Assembly: GCF_001293685.1 (NCBI RefSeq)
Contig: NZ_BCAG01000006.1
Coordinates: forward strand, 620,001-684,000
From: Desulfatitalea tepidiphila
Lineage (GTDB): Bacteria; Desulfobacterota; Desulfobacteria; Desulfobacterales; Desulfosarcinaceae
Direction of reading: 5' to 3'
Length of the DNA: 64,000 nt
Shown: one piece after another, positions 43,229 through 52,672 of the stretch
Numbering within the stretch: position 1 is the first letter of the stretch
Layout of the letters: every line of letters begins with the position of its first letter
Position numbers and translations under genes: made by a program
The notes under the pieces: generated by a model
The model's database searches: none
Told to the model about the DNA's origin: nothing
What the model saw: the letters and a program-made list of their open reading frames with translations, nothing else

Positions 43229-44041
43229 CTACCCCTCCATGCTGATCTTGAGCCCTTGGGTGATTTCGTTTTTCCCCGCCGAATAAAGCCAGTCCAGGAA
43301 GGCTATATAGAAACTGCCCGGCCGGTCGCTCACGCCGATCGCCAGATCCGCGCATCGGCCGTAAAAGGCAAACGCCGCCGTCACCGCTTCTAAAAAGGCG
43401 TCGGGCGCCACGGCACAAAATGCAGCCGCAACCGCCGACAACCCACATCCAATGCCGGTCACCCGGGTCATGAGGGGTTGGCCGTTGCCCACGCGAAATA
43501 CCCTCTTGCCGTCGGTGATGCAATCTCTTTCGCCGGACACGGCGACGATGCAGTTCCGGGAGAGCGCCATGTCCTTGGCCGCCGCGACGATCTCTTCGGA
43601 CAGGGCCAGGGAGGAGTCCACCCCCTTGGTGCGGATATCGGCGGCCCCCACGGCCAGCACTTCCGAGGCGTTGCCGCGCAGCACCGATATGGCACAACCG
43701 GCCATGATGGCGTGGACGGCGCGGGTGCGAAAACGGGTGGCGCCGGCCCCCACGGGGTCGAGAATGACCGGAATGCCCCTGGCATTGGCCGCCCGGCCCG
43801 CGAGGATCATCGTATCCACCCAATCCTGCTGCAAGGTGCCGATATTGAGCACCAGGGCGCCGGCCATGGCGATCATCTCTTCCACTTCGGCCCGGCTGTG
43901 GGCCATGACCGGAGAAGCACCGACGGCCAGCAGGATATTGGCCGTGCTGTTCATGACCACCAGGTTGGTGATGTTGTGAATCAAGGGTGCGCTGGTTCTG
44001 ACACGTTCGAGCGCATCCAGGGTAAACGTATCCATCTGCAT
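43229..44041 (-). CDS. thiM: Hydroxyethylthiazole kinase
   Basis: Phosphorylates 4-methyl-5-(2-hydroxyethyl)thiazole for thiamine salvage. The ribokinase-like sequence has PLIHNITNLVVMN near residue 20, PVGAGATRFR near 110, and ATP-binding GCGLSAVAAAFCA near 205. Length 270 is normal. Start at 44041 or the ATG six bases later; neither has a strong ribosome-binding site. I saw no TPP riboswitch in the 85 bases before it. Confidence 0.9.
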   Translation of the reverse strand: MQMDTFTLDALERVRTSAPLIHNITNLVVMNSTANILLAVGASPVMAHSRAEVEEMIAMAGALVLNIGTLQQDWVDTMILAGRAANARGIPVILDPVGAGATRFRTRAVHAIMAGCAISVLRGNASEVLAVGAADIRTKGVDSSLALSEEIVAAAKDMALSRNCIVAVSGERDCITDGKRVFRVGNGQPLMTRVTGIGCGLSAVAAAFCAVAPDAFLEAVTAAFAFYGRCADLAIGVSDRPGSFYIAFLDWLYSAGKNEITQGLKISMEG

Positions 44042-44126
44042 CTCAAATAATCCCTATACACCTCGTTCGTACGATAAACCCGATGAACCCGACACCCCAG
44101 AAAAACTCTGCCAACCGGACCCGTCT

Positions 44127-45041
44127 TCAACCCAGTGCGATCATCTGCTCGACGGCCTTGAGCGCAGGCCGTCGGATATGCTCTGGCACCTTGACCTCGT
44201 TGTCCATATCTTTGAGGCAGCGATGGACATCCGCCAGCCCGATCTTTTTCATGTCCTTGCAAATCAACTTATTGGAGGCCGAATAGAATCGCTTGTCTGG
44301 GTTGGCTTTTTGAAGGGGATGAATCAACCCCTGCTCCGTGCCGATGATGAAGGCCCGTTCCTTTGCTGCGGCCACATGCCGTAACATGCCCGAGGTGCTG
44401 GCGACGACGTCGGCCATGCGCAGGATTTCCGGACGGCATTCCGGATGGGCGAGAAAGACCGCCTCGGGATGATCGGCCCGGACCCGGTTCACATCTTCCG
44501 TTGTGAGGCTCTCGTGAATGGGGCAGAACCCATCCCAGAGATGGATCTTTTTGGTGCTCTGGGATGCGGCATACATGGCCAGGTTGCGGTCCGGCGTCAA
44601 CAACAGTTCGTCTTCCGGCCGGCTGTTGACCACCTTGACCACGTTGGCCGACGTGCAGCAGACCGTGGAGAGCGCCTTAACCTCGGCGGGAGAATTGACA
44701 TAGGTGATGACCGGCATGGGCGGCAGGCTCGCCATTTTTGCCGTGAGGGCCTCGGCGGTGATCATGTCGGCCATGGGGCAGCCGGCATCGGGCCGGGGCA
44801 GCAGGACCCTCTTTTCCGGCGATAAGATCGACGCGGTTTCGGCCATGAAATGAACGCCGCAAAACACGATCACCTCGGCATCGGTCCGCGCCGCCTGGCG
44901 GCTCAGCTCCAATGAATCGCCGCACAAGTCGGCGATATCCTGAATCTCGGGCGGCTCATAATTATGGGCAAGGATAATGGCCTTGCGCTGCCGGGCCAAC
45001 GTCTTGATCTCGGCGACCCACTCTCTTGAATCGGAATGCAT
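44127..45041 (-). CDS. nadA: Quinolinate synthase A
   Basis: Makes quinolinate from iminoaspartate and dihydroxyacetone phosphate for NAD synthesis. The three cluster-binding cysteines are in FCGVHFMAE (about residue 82), HPEC (about 195) and LICKDMKK (about 275). AHNYEPPEIQDIADLCGDSL is typical near residue 25. A 304-residue length fits. No nadB or nadC is adjacent here; nadD is at 60860-61555. Confidence 0.93.
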   Translation of the reverse strand: MHSDSREWVAEIKTLARQRKAIILAHNYEPPEIQDIADLCGDSLELSRQAARTDAEVIVFCGVHFMAETASILSPEKRVLLPRPDAGCPMADMITAEALTAKMASLPPMPVITYVNSPAEVKALSTVCCTSANVVKVVNSRPEDELLLTPDRNLAMYAASQSTKKIHLWDGFCPIHESLTTEDVNRVRADHPEAVFLAHPECRPEILRMADVVASTSGMLRHVAAAKERAFIIGTEQGLIHPLQKANPDKRFYSASNKLICKDMKKIGLADVHRCLKDMDNEVKVPEHIRRPALKAVEQMIALG

Positions 45042-45070
45042 GGTGTCACCCTTTCTATAGGTAATACAGA

Positions 45071-45748
45071 TTAGAACTGGTCCATCTGCACCACGTCCGC
45101 ACCGGCGGGGATGGTGAAACGGAACAAGTCGTCGGCCGGGTCGATGTCGAAGCTGAAGTCACTGAACACGATGCGGGTCTCGTCGCCATAGGCATTGTGC
45201 GAAACCACCTGGTCGATCTGATAGGTCTGCTTGGCCACCGAAAGAATGATATCGGCCAACTCCTGGGTGGGTTCGCGGGGCAGAAGCTTTAAACGGTAGT
45301 AATCCTCGTTGTCTGCCGGCTGTTGCTCTATGGTGAAGCTTTTGCGAATCAGCCGGATATCGGACAAGAATCCGGCCCCCTTGCCGTGGCCGAAATAGGC
45401 CGGCGCCTTGCCCACCATGACCTGATTGTCGGCCGGCCGGTAAATCCACATGGTTTTGCCGTCGGTGATGATGCTCTGCTGCTCGGGAATGGTATATTCC
45501 CAACGCATGTTGCCCGGTCGCTTGACCGTGAGGTGTCCTTCGGCCGTGTCCGTGATCTGCATGGCCTTGAGCATCGACTCCTGAAAAAAAGAGGCCGAAA
45601 ACCCCTTGCCGGCGTATCGTTTTTCGATGCCTTTGAGAATCTGATCCAATGAGGGGGAACCGGCATCGGCCGGTGATGCGAGGGGAGTAAAAGCGACCAG
45701 GGCCAAGCATGCCGCCAACCTGATCAGTCTGTTTGTGAATGGGCCCAT
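45071..45748 (-). CDS. lolA: Outer membrane lipoprotein carrier protein LolA
   Basis: Periplasmic carrier that moves lipoproteins from the LolCDE release complex to LolB at the outer membrane. A signal peptide (about residues 1-28, hydrophobic LAACLALVAFTPLAS) is followed by the LolA fold, with the typical ILKGIEKRYAGKGFSASFFQ, PGNMRWEYTIPEQQSII and VWIYRPADNQVMVG-like pieces. Length 225 is normal. It indicates a Gram-negative envelope. Confidence 0.85.
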   Translation of the reverse strand: MGPFTNRLIRLAACLALVAFTPLASPADAGSPSLDQILKGIEKRYAGKGFSASFFQESMLKAMQITDTAEGHLTVKRPGNMRWEYTIPEQQSIITDGKTMWIYRPADNQVMVGKAPAYFGHGKGAGFLSDIRLIRKSFTIEQQPADNEDYYRLKLLPREPTQELADIILSVAKQTYQIDQVVSHNAYGDETRIVFSDFSFDIDPADDLFRFTIPAGADVVQMDQF

Positions 45749-45829
45749 CCAAATGCCTCCAAGTCGGATCGTTCCGTAGTAGACGATGAAAAAGCTATTT
45801 TTAAGAAACTCAACGGGATTTGTAAATAG

Positions 45830-46735
45830 CTAGCTTAACCAGCGAACCAGATCGGCCATCTGTCGGTCATCGGCCTGCCGCGGGGCATCGAGGGACTGTT
45901 CGCCGGGCTCATGAAAAAAACGGGTCTGTCCGTAAAGTGATTCACAGAGGCGATCGATTCGGCGCATCTTTTCGCGCCACTCGTCCATACTGCCATGGGC
46001 GGCCCGGGCGCCTTGGAGCATGAGCGTCTCCATGTTGGTGGTCTGTCGCAGGCGTTCGAAACGTTCGGCTTTGCAAAGGGCTTGAAAGAAGCCAAATTTT
46101 TGAGCCACGAGAAAGGCGAACGGCTCCTGTTCCGGCCCGATCTCCGCCAAAAGGGCCGACAGAAAATCAAAAGAGGCGTCAACATCGGGGGCATCCCCAG
46201 GAAACCGTGTCAGGAAGCGTTCGAGCAGTTCAATCTGGGAAAGGTGCCAAATCAGTCGCAGGTGGCGCAGTCGGCAGCGGACCGCGGGCAACTGCTCGCC
46301 GGTGAGGGTGCCCCCCAGCATGTCACCCAAGCCTGCCACCGGTTGCCAGGTGATGTTCAATCTCTCGACGAACGCGGTGACTGCGGATTCTGGGAGCTGC
46401 AACGTGAAAGGTTCGGATTCGGGGGACGAATGAATGGCGACCGTTACGGGCCGATCCATGACGACATACAACAGGGCGTCGAAATCTTGTACTGTATAGC
46501 GGTTGCCGCCCCATCGGCGTTCGAATTCGAGGCGCGTTCGGGCATCCGGAAATAGAAGCAGTTCCAGGAAAGAGGCCGCTTCGCTGCCGGTGGGATCGGA
46601 CAGAACGGCGGCGACATCGCTGGTCCCGAAGGTGGCCTCCAGATGGTCCAGGAGCGACGGGTCCATACGGATACCGTCTTGCAGCCGATCCCGAATCCAA
46701 CGAGCCAGTCCCGCCAGTGATGCGTTGGTGTTCAT
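45830..46735 (-). CDS. Hypothetical protein (301 aa)
   Basis: A soluble, helix-rich protein with no signal peptide or membrane segment. The N-terminal segment (DPSLLDHLEATFGTSDVAAV) precedes LLYVVMDRPVTVAIHSS, and many Leu-rich helices (CRLRHLRLIWHLSQIELLERFL) follow. The end is charged. I do not recognise the family. It lies between lolA and the HPt gene on the same strand, with gaps of about 80 and 190 bases. Confidence 0.65.
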   Translation of the reverse strand: MNTNASLAGLARWIRDRLQDGIRMDPSLLDHLEATFGTSDVAAVLSDPTGSEAASFLELLLFPDARTRLEFERRWGGNRYTVQDFDALLYVVMDRPVTVAIHSSPESEPFTLQLPESAVTAFVERLNITWQPVAGLGDMLGGTLTGEQLPAVRCRLRHLRLIWHLSQIELLERFLTRFPGDAPDVDASFDFLSALLAEIGPEQEPFAFLVAQKFGFFQALCKAERFERLRQTTNMETLMLQGARAAHGSMDEWREKMRRIDRLCESLYGQTRFFHEPGEQSLDAPRQADDRQMADLVRWLS

Positions 46736-46924
46736 GGGGCCAGCATACCAGAAGCGGTTGCGTTTGGCCAGGTGGGCGCTTTTGCCCCAGCGATTCTAAC
46801 TGAATGCCATTCCTTGAACCCGGCCCGGGTGGGACAGGTCGCCGATGCCACGCGAATTTTTTATTAGACTACGCTTGGAAAAACACACCCTTCAGGGTGA
46901 ATCACATTCAGTTGGACCTGCTGC

Positions 46925-47242
46925 TTATGCCCTGACAAAGGCCTGGATGGCTTCGAATTGGCTTTTGAGCTTCTCGACAGCTTGACACACCCGGTCCAAC
47001 TGATGGTTCATGGCGCACACCTCGATGGCAGAAGCCACGTCGCTGACCTCCATCAATCCCAGGTTTCCCGAGGCCCCCTTGATCGTATGGGCGCTGCTGC
47101 GCACCAGGTCGGCATCACCGCTGGCCAGACCATCCAGAACCTTCTGATAATCGCTGCCGCCGGAATCAATGAACAGTTCGATCAACTCCCGATACTCGTC
47201 CTCGTCCAGTCCCAGCTGTTCTCCCAACACCTTAAAGTCCAT
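46925..47242 (-). CDS. Histidine phosphotransfer (HPt) protein
   Basis: A 105-residue HPt domain with the phosphorylated His in SSAHTIKGASGNLG (about residue 49). Start at 47242 ([11 protein letters not shown]) after GAGGGA, overlapping the end of the hybrid kinase gene by 11 bases. It shuttles phosphate from the second receiver domain of that kinase to a response regulator; the final regulator is not in this cluster. Confidence 0.85.
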   Translation of the reverse strand: MDFKVLGEQLGLDEDEYRELIELFIDSGGSDYQKVLDGLASGDADLVRSSAHTIKGASGNLGLMEVSDVASAIEVCAMNHQLDRVCQAVEKLKSQFEAIQAFVRA

Positions 47243-49295
47243 GAGCGCATCCCTCGAACACATATTTGGAAATCACTTCAAACACCTTTTCCCGATTGAT
47301 CGGCTTGGTGATGTAATCGTTCATACCGGCTTCTATGCACATCTCCCGGTCCCCTTTCATGGCATGGGCGGTCATGGCCACGATGGGCACCTGTGCGTAC
47401 CCCATCTGCCGCAGGACCTGGGTGGCTTCCTTGCCATCCATGTCTGGCATCTGCACATCCATGAAAATCATGTCGAACCGCTCGGGCGCCTGGTGAAATT
47501 TCTCCACTGCCTCTTTGCCATTGCCGGCCACCTCCACCTGGTAACCGGCCTTGCCCAGCATCATCACCGCCAATTTCTGGTTGACGGGATTGTCTTCGGC
47601 CAGAAGAATGCTGACCGAATGCTTCATGGCTTCGCGTACCGAATACTGGGTGTGCATCCTGCGCTGAACCTGGGGCGCCGTTCTGTCTTTGGCGCCCTCG
47701 CCCACGAGGCGCCCCACCATCTGCAGCAATCGCTCCCGGCGAACCGGTTTGGCCTGAAATCCGTCGAAGCCGGCCGCCTCGCACCTGGCCGCATCGCGCT
47801 CCAGGGCCGATGAAAGGGCGATCAGGGTCAGCGGCAAACCTGCGCCGCGCACCTGTTCGGCCACGGCATAACCGTTGAGGTCCGGCATGTCCAGATCGAT
47901 CAGCCCCACATCAAAAGGCACGTCGGCCGCCGTCAAAGCGGGCACCACCTGTTGCCCCCCATCCACGCTCACGACACGCATCCCGGCCATGGTCAGCATC
48001 TGCTCGAGAATCTGACGCGTGGCAGGATGGTCATCGGCCACCAGCACCCGCTTGTCCTTCAGCAGGGGCGGCATGACCCTCGCCGCCGGTTGGCGAACGG
48101 CCTTATGCACCCATGCGGTGAAATGAAAGGTGCTGCCGACGCCCACCTCGCTTTGGGCCCAGGTATCGCCGCCCATCATGGTGGCCAGCTGTTTGCAGAT
48201 CGACAGGCCCAACCCGGTGCCGCCGTATTTGCGCGTCGTGGAGCCGTCCGCCTGCTGAAAGGGTTCAAAAATGATGGCCAGCTTGTCTGCGGGGATCCCG
48301 ATGCCCGTATCCCGGATCAGGGTGTGCAGAAAAACCCTGTCATCGGTCTCGGCATCGACCTGCAAGGTGATACAAATTTCACCTTTTTCCGTGAACTTGG
48401 GGGCGTTTCCCAGCAAGTTGGTGATCACCTGGCGAAACCGCAGGGGATCCCCCTTGACCAGGGGAGGAATCGTATCGCCGATGTTGCAGATCAACTCCAC
48501 CGGTCTGTTGCCGATTTTGGGTCGCACCAGTTCGCACACGTCGTAGATGAGCAGCTCGGGGTCGAACTCGATGGCTTCGAACTCCAGTTCGCCGGATTCG
48601 ATCTTGGAAAAGTCGAGGATGTCGTTGATCAATAGCAGCAGGGCTTCCCCACTGCGTTTGATGGTCTGGGTGTAGTCGGCCTGCACCTCGTTGAGCCGCG
48701 TCTCCAGCAGCAGATCCGTGAACCCGATGATGCCGTTCATGGGTGTCCGGATCTCATGGCTCATATTGGCGAGAAACTGGCTCTTGGCCCGGCTGGCCAT
48801 TTCGGCCGCCTCCTTGGCCTGCTCCAGCTCGTGCTCGTTTTCCTTGCGCGCCGTGATATCTTCCACCGTGCCGGTGTAGCGCCCCCCTTCGTCGGAAAAA
48901 ACCGGAGAGGCGTGCACGTGAATCCACCGACGGGTTCCAGCGGCATTGACGATGCGGCAGTCGGTGGAAAAGGTACCCATTTTTTCCGATGCCGATTGCC
49001 ATTTTCGGATGATGTCGCTCTTGTCTTCGTCGGCCACGAAATCATGCCAGTGGGTGGTCAGACTCTGCACCAGGTTAAGCCCGAATATTTCCTGATACCG
49101 GGTGTTGGTGTAGAGGCAGTTGCCACGGTCATCGATCTCGAAAACGCCCACATGGATGGTTTCGGATATCAGGCGAAAGCGCTCCTCGCTCTCCTTGAGC
49201 GCCTCCTGCGCCCTGCGGGTCTTTTCCTGCTCGACCTCAAGCGCCTTGATGCGCTTGACCAGCTCGATGATAGTGGTTTGGTTCGCCGTTGGCAT
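47232..49295 (-). CDS. Hybrid sensor histidine kinase (PAS, HisKA, HATPase, two receivers)
   Basis: 687 residues. An N-terminal coiled segment (residues 8-38) is followed by a PAS domain with PAC tail (about 38-155). The HisKA phosphoacceptor is in [11 protein letters not shown] (about residue 180). HATPase boxes (NLLGNA..FT, DTGIGIP, GTGLGLS) are at about 290-390. The first receiver (LIDLDMPD, about residue 468) and second receiver ([11 protein letters not shown], about 612) both keep the Asp and distal Lys (AKPVR, TKPIN). No membrane helix is visible, so it is cytosolic. It works with the adjacent HPt protein as a phosphorelay. The stimulus is unknown. Confidence 0.93.
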   Translation of the reverse strand: MPTANQTTIIELVKRIKALEVEQEKTRRAQEALKESEERFRLISETIHVGVFEIDDRGNCLYTNTRYQEIFGLNLVQSLTTHWHDFVADEDKSDIIRKWQSASEKMGTFSTDCRIVNAAGTRRWIHVHASPVFSDEGGRYTGTVEDITARKENEHELEQAKEAAEMASRAKSQFLANMSHEIRTPMNGIIGFTDLLLETRLNEVQADYTQTIKRSGEALLLLINDILDFSKIESGELEFEAIEFDPELLIYDVCELVRPKIGNRPVELICNIGDTIPPLVKGDPLRFRQVITNLLGNAPKFTEKGEICITLQVDAETDDRVFLHTLIRDTGIGIPADKLAIIFEPFQQADGSTTRKYGGTGLGLSICKQLATMMGGDTWAQSEVGVGSTFHFTAWVHKAVRQPAARVMPPLLKDKRVLVADDHPATRQILEQMLTMAGMRVVSVDGGQQVVPALTAADVPFDVGLIDLDMPDLNGYAVAEQVRGAGLPLTLIALSSALERDAARCEAAGFDGFQAKPVRRERLLQMVGRLVGEGAKDRTAPQVQRRMHTQYSVREAMKHSVSILLAEDNPVNQKLAVMMLGKAGYQVEVAGNGKEAVEKFHQAPERFDMIFMDVQMPDMDGKEATQVLRQMGYAQVPIVAMTAHAMKGDREMCIEAGMNDYITKPINREKVFEVISKYVFEGCAHGL

Positions 49296-49334
49296 GCGAT
49301 ATATATCGGTCCGCTTTGCGGTGCACTTTAGATT

Positions 49335-49370
49335 TGTGCCGATCCATTAATGGCCAATTTGCCCGATATC
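49335..49370 (+). mobile_element. Fragment of the MITE-like element (left end only)
   Basis: About 36 bases, ending aatggccaatttgcccgatatc, match the left end of copy A at 40417-40556 (same orientation). The rest of the element is absent. It lies 40 bases upstream of the histidine-kinase start. Confidence 0.55.
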
Positions 49371-49384
49371 GACGCGGATGCCGT

Positions 49385-49480
49385 GGGCGGGCAAAAAGCC
49401 CGCCCCTACGAGATTGGAGCTGTATTACAGGCAGTTGCCATAACCCTGCAACTTAGGGGCGGGGTTTAGTCCCGCCCGTA
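49385..49480. repeat. Pair of inverted GC-rich palindromic intergenic repeats
   Basis: Unit 1 (49385-49410) has arms GGGCGGGC and GCCCGCCC around AAAAA, then ctacg. Unit 2 (49453-49480) is a diverged copy on the other strand with arms GGGCGGG and CCCGCCC. Such units are scattered in many Desulfobacterota genomes. They could also serve as terminators or attenuators. Confidence 0.65.
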
Positions 49481-49581
49481 TGAAAATCTGAACATCTTAA
49501 GTAAACGGAATTGGCTTTTCAGGGTCATGCGACCGGCGGCGCTTTTGAAACGCGGCGCCCGCAACCGGGTGGGGACCGTTG

Positions 49582-50169
49582 TCAGGCATATATATAGAAA
49601 GCCATCTTGAGCAGCAATTCGTGCCTGGGAACGGCGCCGGGCAGGTGCTGCTTCAATTCGCCGCCGTCGAAAACAAAAAAGGTGGGAACACTCAGGATAT
49701 TGAATTGACCGGCCAACTTGGGATTGGCATCGACATTGAGTTTGCCGATGCGGAATTTTCCTTTGACCTCGTCGGCCAATTGATCCACCATCGCATTGAT
49801 GCCGCTGCAGACACTGCACCACGGCGCCCAGCTGTACAACAGGACGGGCAACGGCGATCGCAGTACGAGGTGCTCGAAATTGGTGTCGCTCACCAGCACC
49901 GGCCGACCGGTCAAGACATCGCCATGGGGCAGCAGCGCACCACAGCGACCACACTTGGCGCCTTCATGGAGTTTGCTCACCGGGACCCGGTTCTTGGTCC
50001 GGCATTGACCGCAGCGCAGCGTGATCTTCGGGCTCTCTGCGCCCTGTTGGGCCGATGGTCCCATCAGCGGCTGGTGGCACCGGCCACAGTTGGCATCCTC
50101 TGGAGGTTTGTCGGGGGGAATACGGTTTTTAGCGCCACAGTGGCGGCAGGTGACAATCGACGAACTCAT
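49582..50169 (-). CDS. Thioredoxin-like protein with two N-terminal zinc ribbons
   Basis: A 195-residue protein. Two CxxC...CxxC zinc ribbons in tandem (C8, C11, C28, C31 and C53, C56, C73, C76) precede a thioredoxin domain with the active-site motif WCSVC (C118 and C121; usual WCGPC), cis-Pro (VPTFFVF) and normal length. It resembles E. coli thioredoxin 2 (TrxC), which has one ribbon. A tandem pair with Ser-Val between the active cysteines is unusual and should change redox potential. Confidence 0.88.
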   Translation of the reverse strand: MSSSIVTCRHCGAKNRIPPDKPPEDANCGRCHQPLMGPSAQQGAESPKITLRCGQCRTKNRVPVSKLHEGAKCGRCGALLPHGDVLTGRPVLVSDTNFEHLVLRSPLPVLLYSWAPWCSVCSGINAMVDQLADEVKGKFRIGKLNVDANPKLAGQFNILSVPTFFVFDGGELKQHLPGAVPRHELLLKMAFYIYA

Positions 50170-50272
50170 GCGGGTACCCCCTGCTTTTTATGACCCCCGG
50201 CACTCGCGCGCCGGGGCTTTAAGGATCCTATCATAATAATGATATCGGCTTTGTAAACGAAGGGTTGCCTCT

Positions 50273-50689
50273 ATGTGTCCCGAAACCAAGACCTTTTTCG
50301 AAACGGGCCTGTCGTTCGAATGCAAGCGCTGCGGCAAGTGCTGCACTGGTGCGCCCGGCACCATTTATGCGGCCTCCGGGGAGATCGGTCCCATAGCCGG
50401 TTACCTGGGCCTGTCTGTCTCCGACCTGATCCAAGGCTATCTGTATCCTTACAAAAACAGCTTCAGCATCAAAGAAGACGACCACGGCAACTGCCTCTTT
50501 TATCGCGAAGGCTGCACGATCTATTCGGTCCGTCCCCATCAGTGCCGCACATTTCCTTTCTGGTTCAGAAACGTACGGTCCGAATCCCGCTGGCGCGAAG
50601 CGGCGCGCCAATGTCCGGGCATCGGCCATGGCAAACGATACAGCAAAGCGCAGATCATGGAAATTGCGCTCAGCACCATGGAGATCTAA
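50273..50689 (+). CDS. YkgJ-like CxxCxxCC zinc/iron-binding protein
   Basis: A 138-residue member of the zinc/iron-chelating family with FECKRCGKCCTG (C17, C20, C23, C24) near the N-terminus, a CTIY near residue 83 and CRTFPFW near 93, and a C in RQCPG. The C-terminal part (TMEI) is helical. Members are small, soluble, and of uncertain role (metal storage or protein modification). Start at 50273 has a weak GGTTG-type site. It is divergent from the thioredoxin gene. Confidence 0.8.
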   Translation: MCPETKTFFETGLSFECKRCGKCCTGAPGTIYAASGEIGPIAGYLGLSVSDLIQGYLYPYKNSFSIKEDDHGNCLFYREGCTIYSVRPHQCRTFPFWFRNVRSESRWREAARQCPGIGHGKRYSKAQIMEIALSTMEI

Positions 50690-50896
50690 CAGGAACGCTG
50701 TCGCCCAAGGTTGCCGTGGACCGGCCATCTCCGGATTTCCGTCGCCAATTTTACATCAGAAAACTCTAAAGAAAATCCCGAAATTGCCGTTAATCAGTAT
50801 GAACGCTTTTGGGACAGGCATATGCCCGCCGGCCAGGCCGACTCACGGGCCAACGCGCGTCGATTTTCAAGATGGTGAATTTTTAGGAGGAACTGT

Positions 50897-51277
50897 ATGG
50901 CCTACAAGATATTGACGGTTGACGATAGTAAAACCATCCGCATGATCGTTAAGAAAGCTTTCTCACCTTACAATTGTGAACTGTTCGAGGGTGAAAACGG
51001 CGTGGAAGGCCTGGCGATCGCCAACAAGGAAAAACCCGACCTGATCATCCTTGACATTACCATGCCCGTGATGACCGGCATCGAGATGCTGGCCAAACTT
51101 AAATCCGAAAAAGACCTCAAGGCAATTCCCGTCATCATGCTCACGGCGGAATCGGGCAAGGAAAACGTCATGAAAATCGTCAAAATGGGCGTTCGCGACT
51201 ATGTGGTCAAACCCTTCAAAGGCGATCAATTGCTCGAACGCGCCATGGCCATTCTCAAACTTAAACCCAAAGATTGA
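50897..51277 (+). CDS. CheY-like single-domain response regulator
   Basis: 126 residues, one receiver domain and no output domain. Asp9 and Asp10 (TVDDSK), phosphoryl-accepting Asp53 (IILDITMP), Thr (MLTAES) and Lys (VKPFKG) are all present. The ATG follows TAGGAGGAACTGT, and the gene is followed by an intrinsic terminator. It may serve as a target of the CheX-like phosphatase or of a hybrid kinase; no link is proven. Confidence 0.92.
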   Translation: MAYKILTVDDSKTIRMIVKKAFSPYNCELFEGENGVEGLAIANKEKPDLIILDITMPVMTGIEMLAKLKSEKDLKAIPVIMLTAESGKENVMKIVKMGVRDYVVKPFKGDQLLERAMAILKLKPKD

Positions 51278-51331
51278 TTGCATATCGGACATCCTCAAAA
51301 ACCCACTCAACAGCTCCTTTTAGACCTATAG

Positions 51332-51366
51332 AAAGGGCAGGGAAATGCAAACTCCCTGCCCTTTTT
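51332..51366 (+). terminator. Rho-independent terminator after the CheY-like gene
   Basis: aaagggcaggga and tccctgcccttttt form a stable stem with a short loop, followed by a T run. It lies 54 bases after the stop. Confidence 0.85.
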
Positions 51367-51420
51367 AATCGCCCTTTAGAGACTTGACAATCTGGTAAAA
51401 AGTCCGAAATTCGCGTTTCC

Positions 51421-51492
51421 CGTCATCCCGGCGAAAGCCGGGATCCGGTTTATTCAAAATGTTCTGGATGCCGGATCAAGTCCGGCATGACG
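51421..51492. repeat. Palindromic intergenic repeat (CGTCATCCCGGC type)
   Basis: Opens cgtcatcccggcgaaagccg and closes gccggatcaagtccggcatg, with outer ends CGTCAT and ATGACG inverted. The inner arms CCCGGC/GCCGGG and GCCGGA/TCCGGC make two hairpins. This composite palindrome is common between genes in many bacteria. It lies after the terminator and before the 370-aa gene's 3' end. Confidence 0.75.
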
Positions 51493-51559
51493 CCTCTGCG
51501 ACTTTTTACTGTATCGTCAAAGCCTTGATAGCCATGAAAAATGCCGTTGCCGTCAAGAC

Positions 51560-52672
51560 TTACAATGCCGCGGCCAGTTCCGCCGATCCAATAAGTCGTT
51601 GAAAGCGGGCCGGCTCGGAGAGATAGAGGTCGATGGCCGACCGCACGCCGAGGTCGGTCACCACCCGGATACCCTGATGCAGATAGCGATATTGTTCATG
51701 GGCATCCCGTTCGGCCAGAGAGTCGGCCATCTCCTTTTCCATGGCACTGGACAGCAGATGCGTAAAAATTTCAGGCATCAACCGGGACACCAGGCCCCCC
51801 ACGATCGCCTCTTCCACGGCCATCCACTCTTGCACCACGGCTTCCACATCCTGGATGTTTTCCGGCTTGTATTGTTCCAGGCGGGTTCGGATCGCCGTTT
51901 CGGTGGCCGGGCGCAAGGCAATGTGCAAGGTTTCTTCGATGGGGACAACCAGTACGTTGATGGGGTTTTTGGCGCTGTTTTGCCACAACGTGTATGGGTC
52001 CCGCACGAATTCGATGCGGCTGTCCTGACCGATGGTCAGCCTCGAGGTATAAGAGCCGATCCGGCCGGTAAAAACACGATTGCTCAGTTTGATCTTTATT
52101 TTGGTTCGGCGGTCTTCCTGCGTATAAAAGAGGTACTCTTCGATATATTCGTCGGCAATGTTGTGAACCAGATAGGCGGTGATTCCCCGGCCGGCATCTT
52201 CGTTTTCCAGCGCAACCGGCGCCTGCAATGTGGCGATCTGCAGATAGGGATTGGCCAACTGCGTACGATTCAGGGTGTAATCGACGGCGCGGCGGCAGTA
52301 CCCCTCAAACAGGCGGGCATATTCCGGACGATGCTCGGGCACCACGAGCAGCCGTTTGCTCGATCCGGAAAGCTCCCATTTCATGGTGTCGGCATTCAGC
52401 CGACCCCGGATGCGTTCCAACAAGCTCTTGTTTTGATTCAAGTAATCCAGATTCTCGCGATTTAGACGCTGATCGAACTCACCCTGGCTGTCGGCCAGGA
52501 GCAGCAGGGGCGCTTCGAGATGATCCCCGTTGATGAAGTGGAGCAGGCGTGAATAGTCATCGACGACGATATCCGATGAAGTGGCCTGGGCATACAAAAG
52601 CCCTATGGACGAAAAATGGATCAACAACCCGATGGTAATGGAGACAATGACCGATTTTATGGCCGGGTACAT
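51560..52672 (-). CDS. Exported hypothetical protein (370 aa)
   Basis: Has an N-terminal signal peptide (residues 1-30, ending LLYAQA). The mature part is mixed alpha/beta: DYSRLLHFINGDHLEAPLLLLADS, then KRLLVVPEHRPEYARL, and VVPIEETLHIALRPATETAI near residue 245, where an EExxH-like segment is visible but the rest of a zinc-peptidase signature is not. The C-terminal third is helical. I do not recognise the family. It is alone, with no operon partner. Confidence 0.65.
   Translation of the reverse strand: MYPAIKSVIVSITIGLLIHFSSIGLLYAQATSSDIVVDDYSRLLHFINGDHLEAPLLLLADSQGEFDQRLNRENLDYLNQNKSLLERIRGRLNADTMKWELSGSSKRLLVVPEHRPEYARLFEGYCRRAVDYTLNRTQLANPYLQIATLQAPVALENEDAGRGITAYLVHNIADEYIEEYLFYTQEDRRTKIKIKLSNRVFTGRIGSYTSRLTIGQDSRIEFVRDPYTLWQNSAKNPINVLVVPIEETLHIALRPATETAIRTRLEQYKPENIQDVEAVVQEWMAVEEAIVGGLVSRLMPEIFTHLLSSAMEKEMADSLAERDAHEQYRYLHQGIRVVTDLGVRSAIDLYLSEPARFQRLIGSAELAAAL

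Noticed and set aside
43960-44126. TPP riboswitch upstream of thiM
   Set aside because: I looked for the conserved CTGAGA and ACCTGA-type elements before thiM and did not find them.
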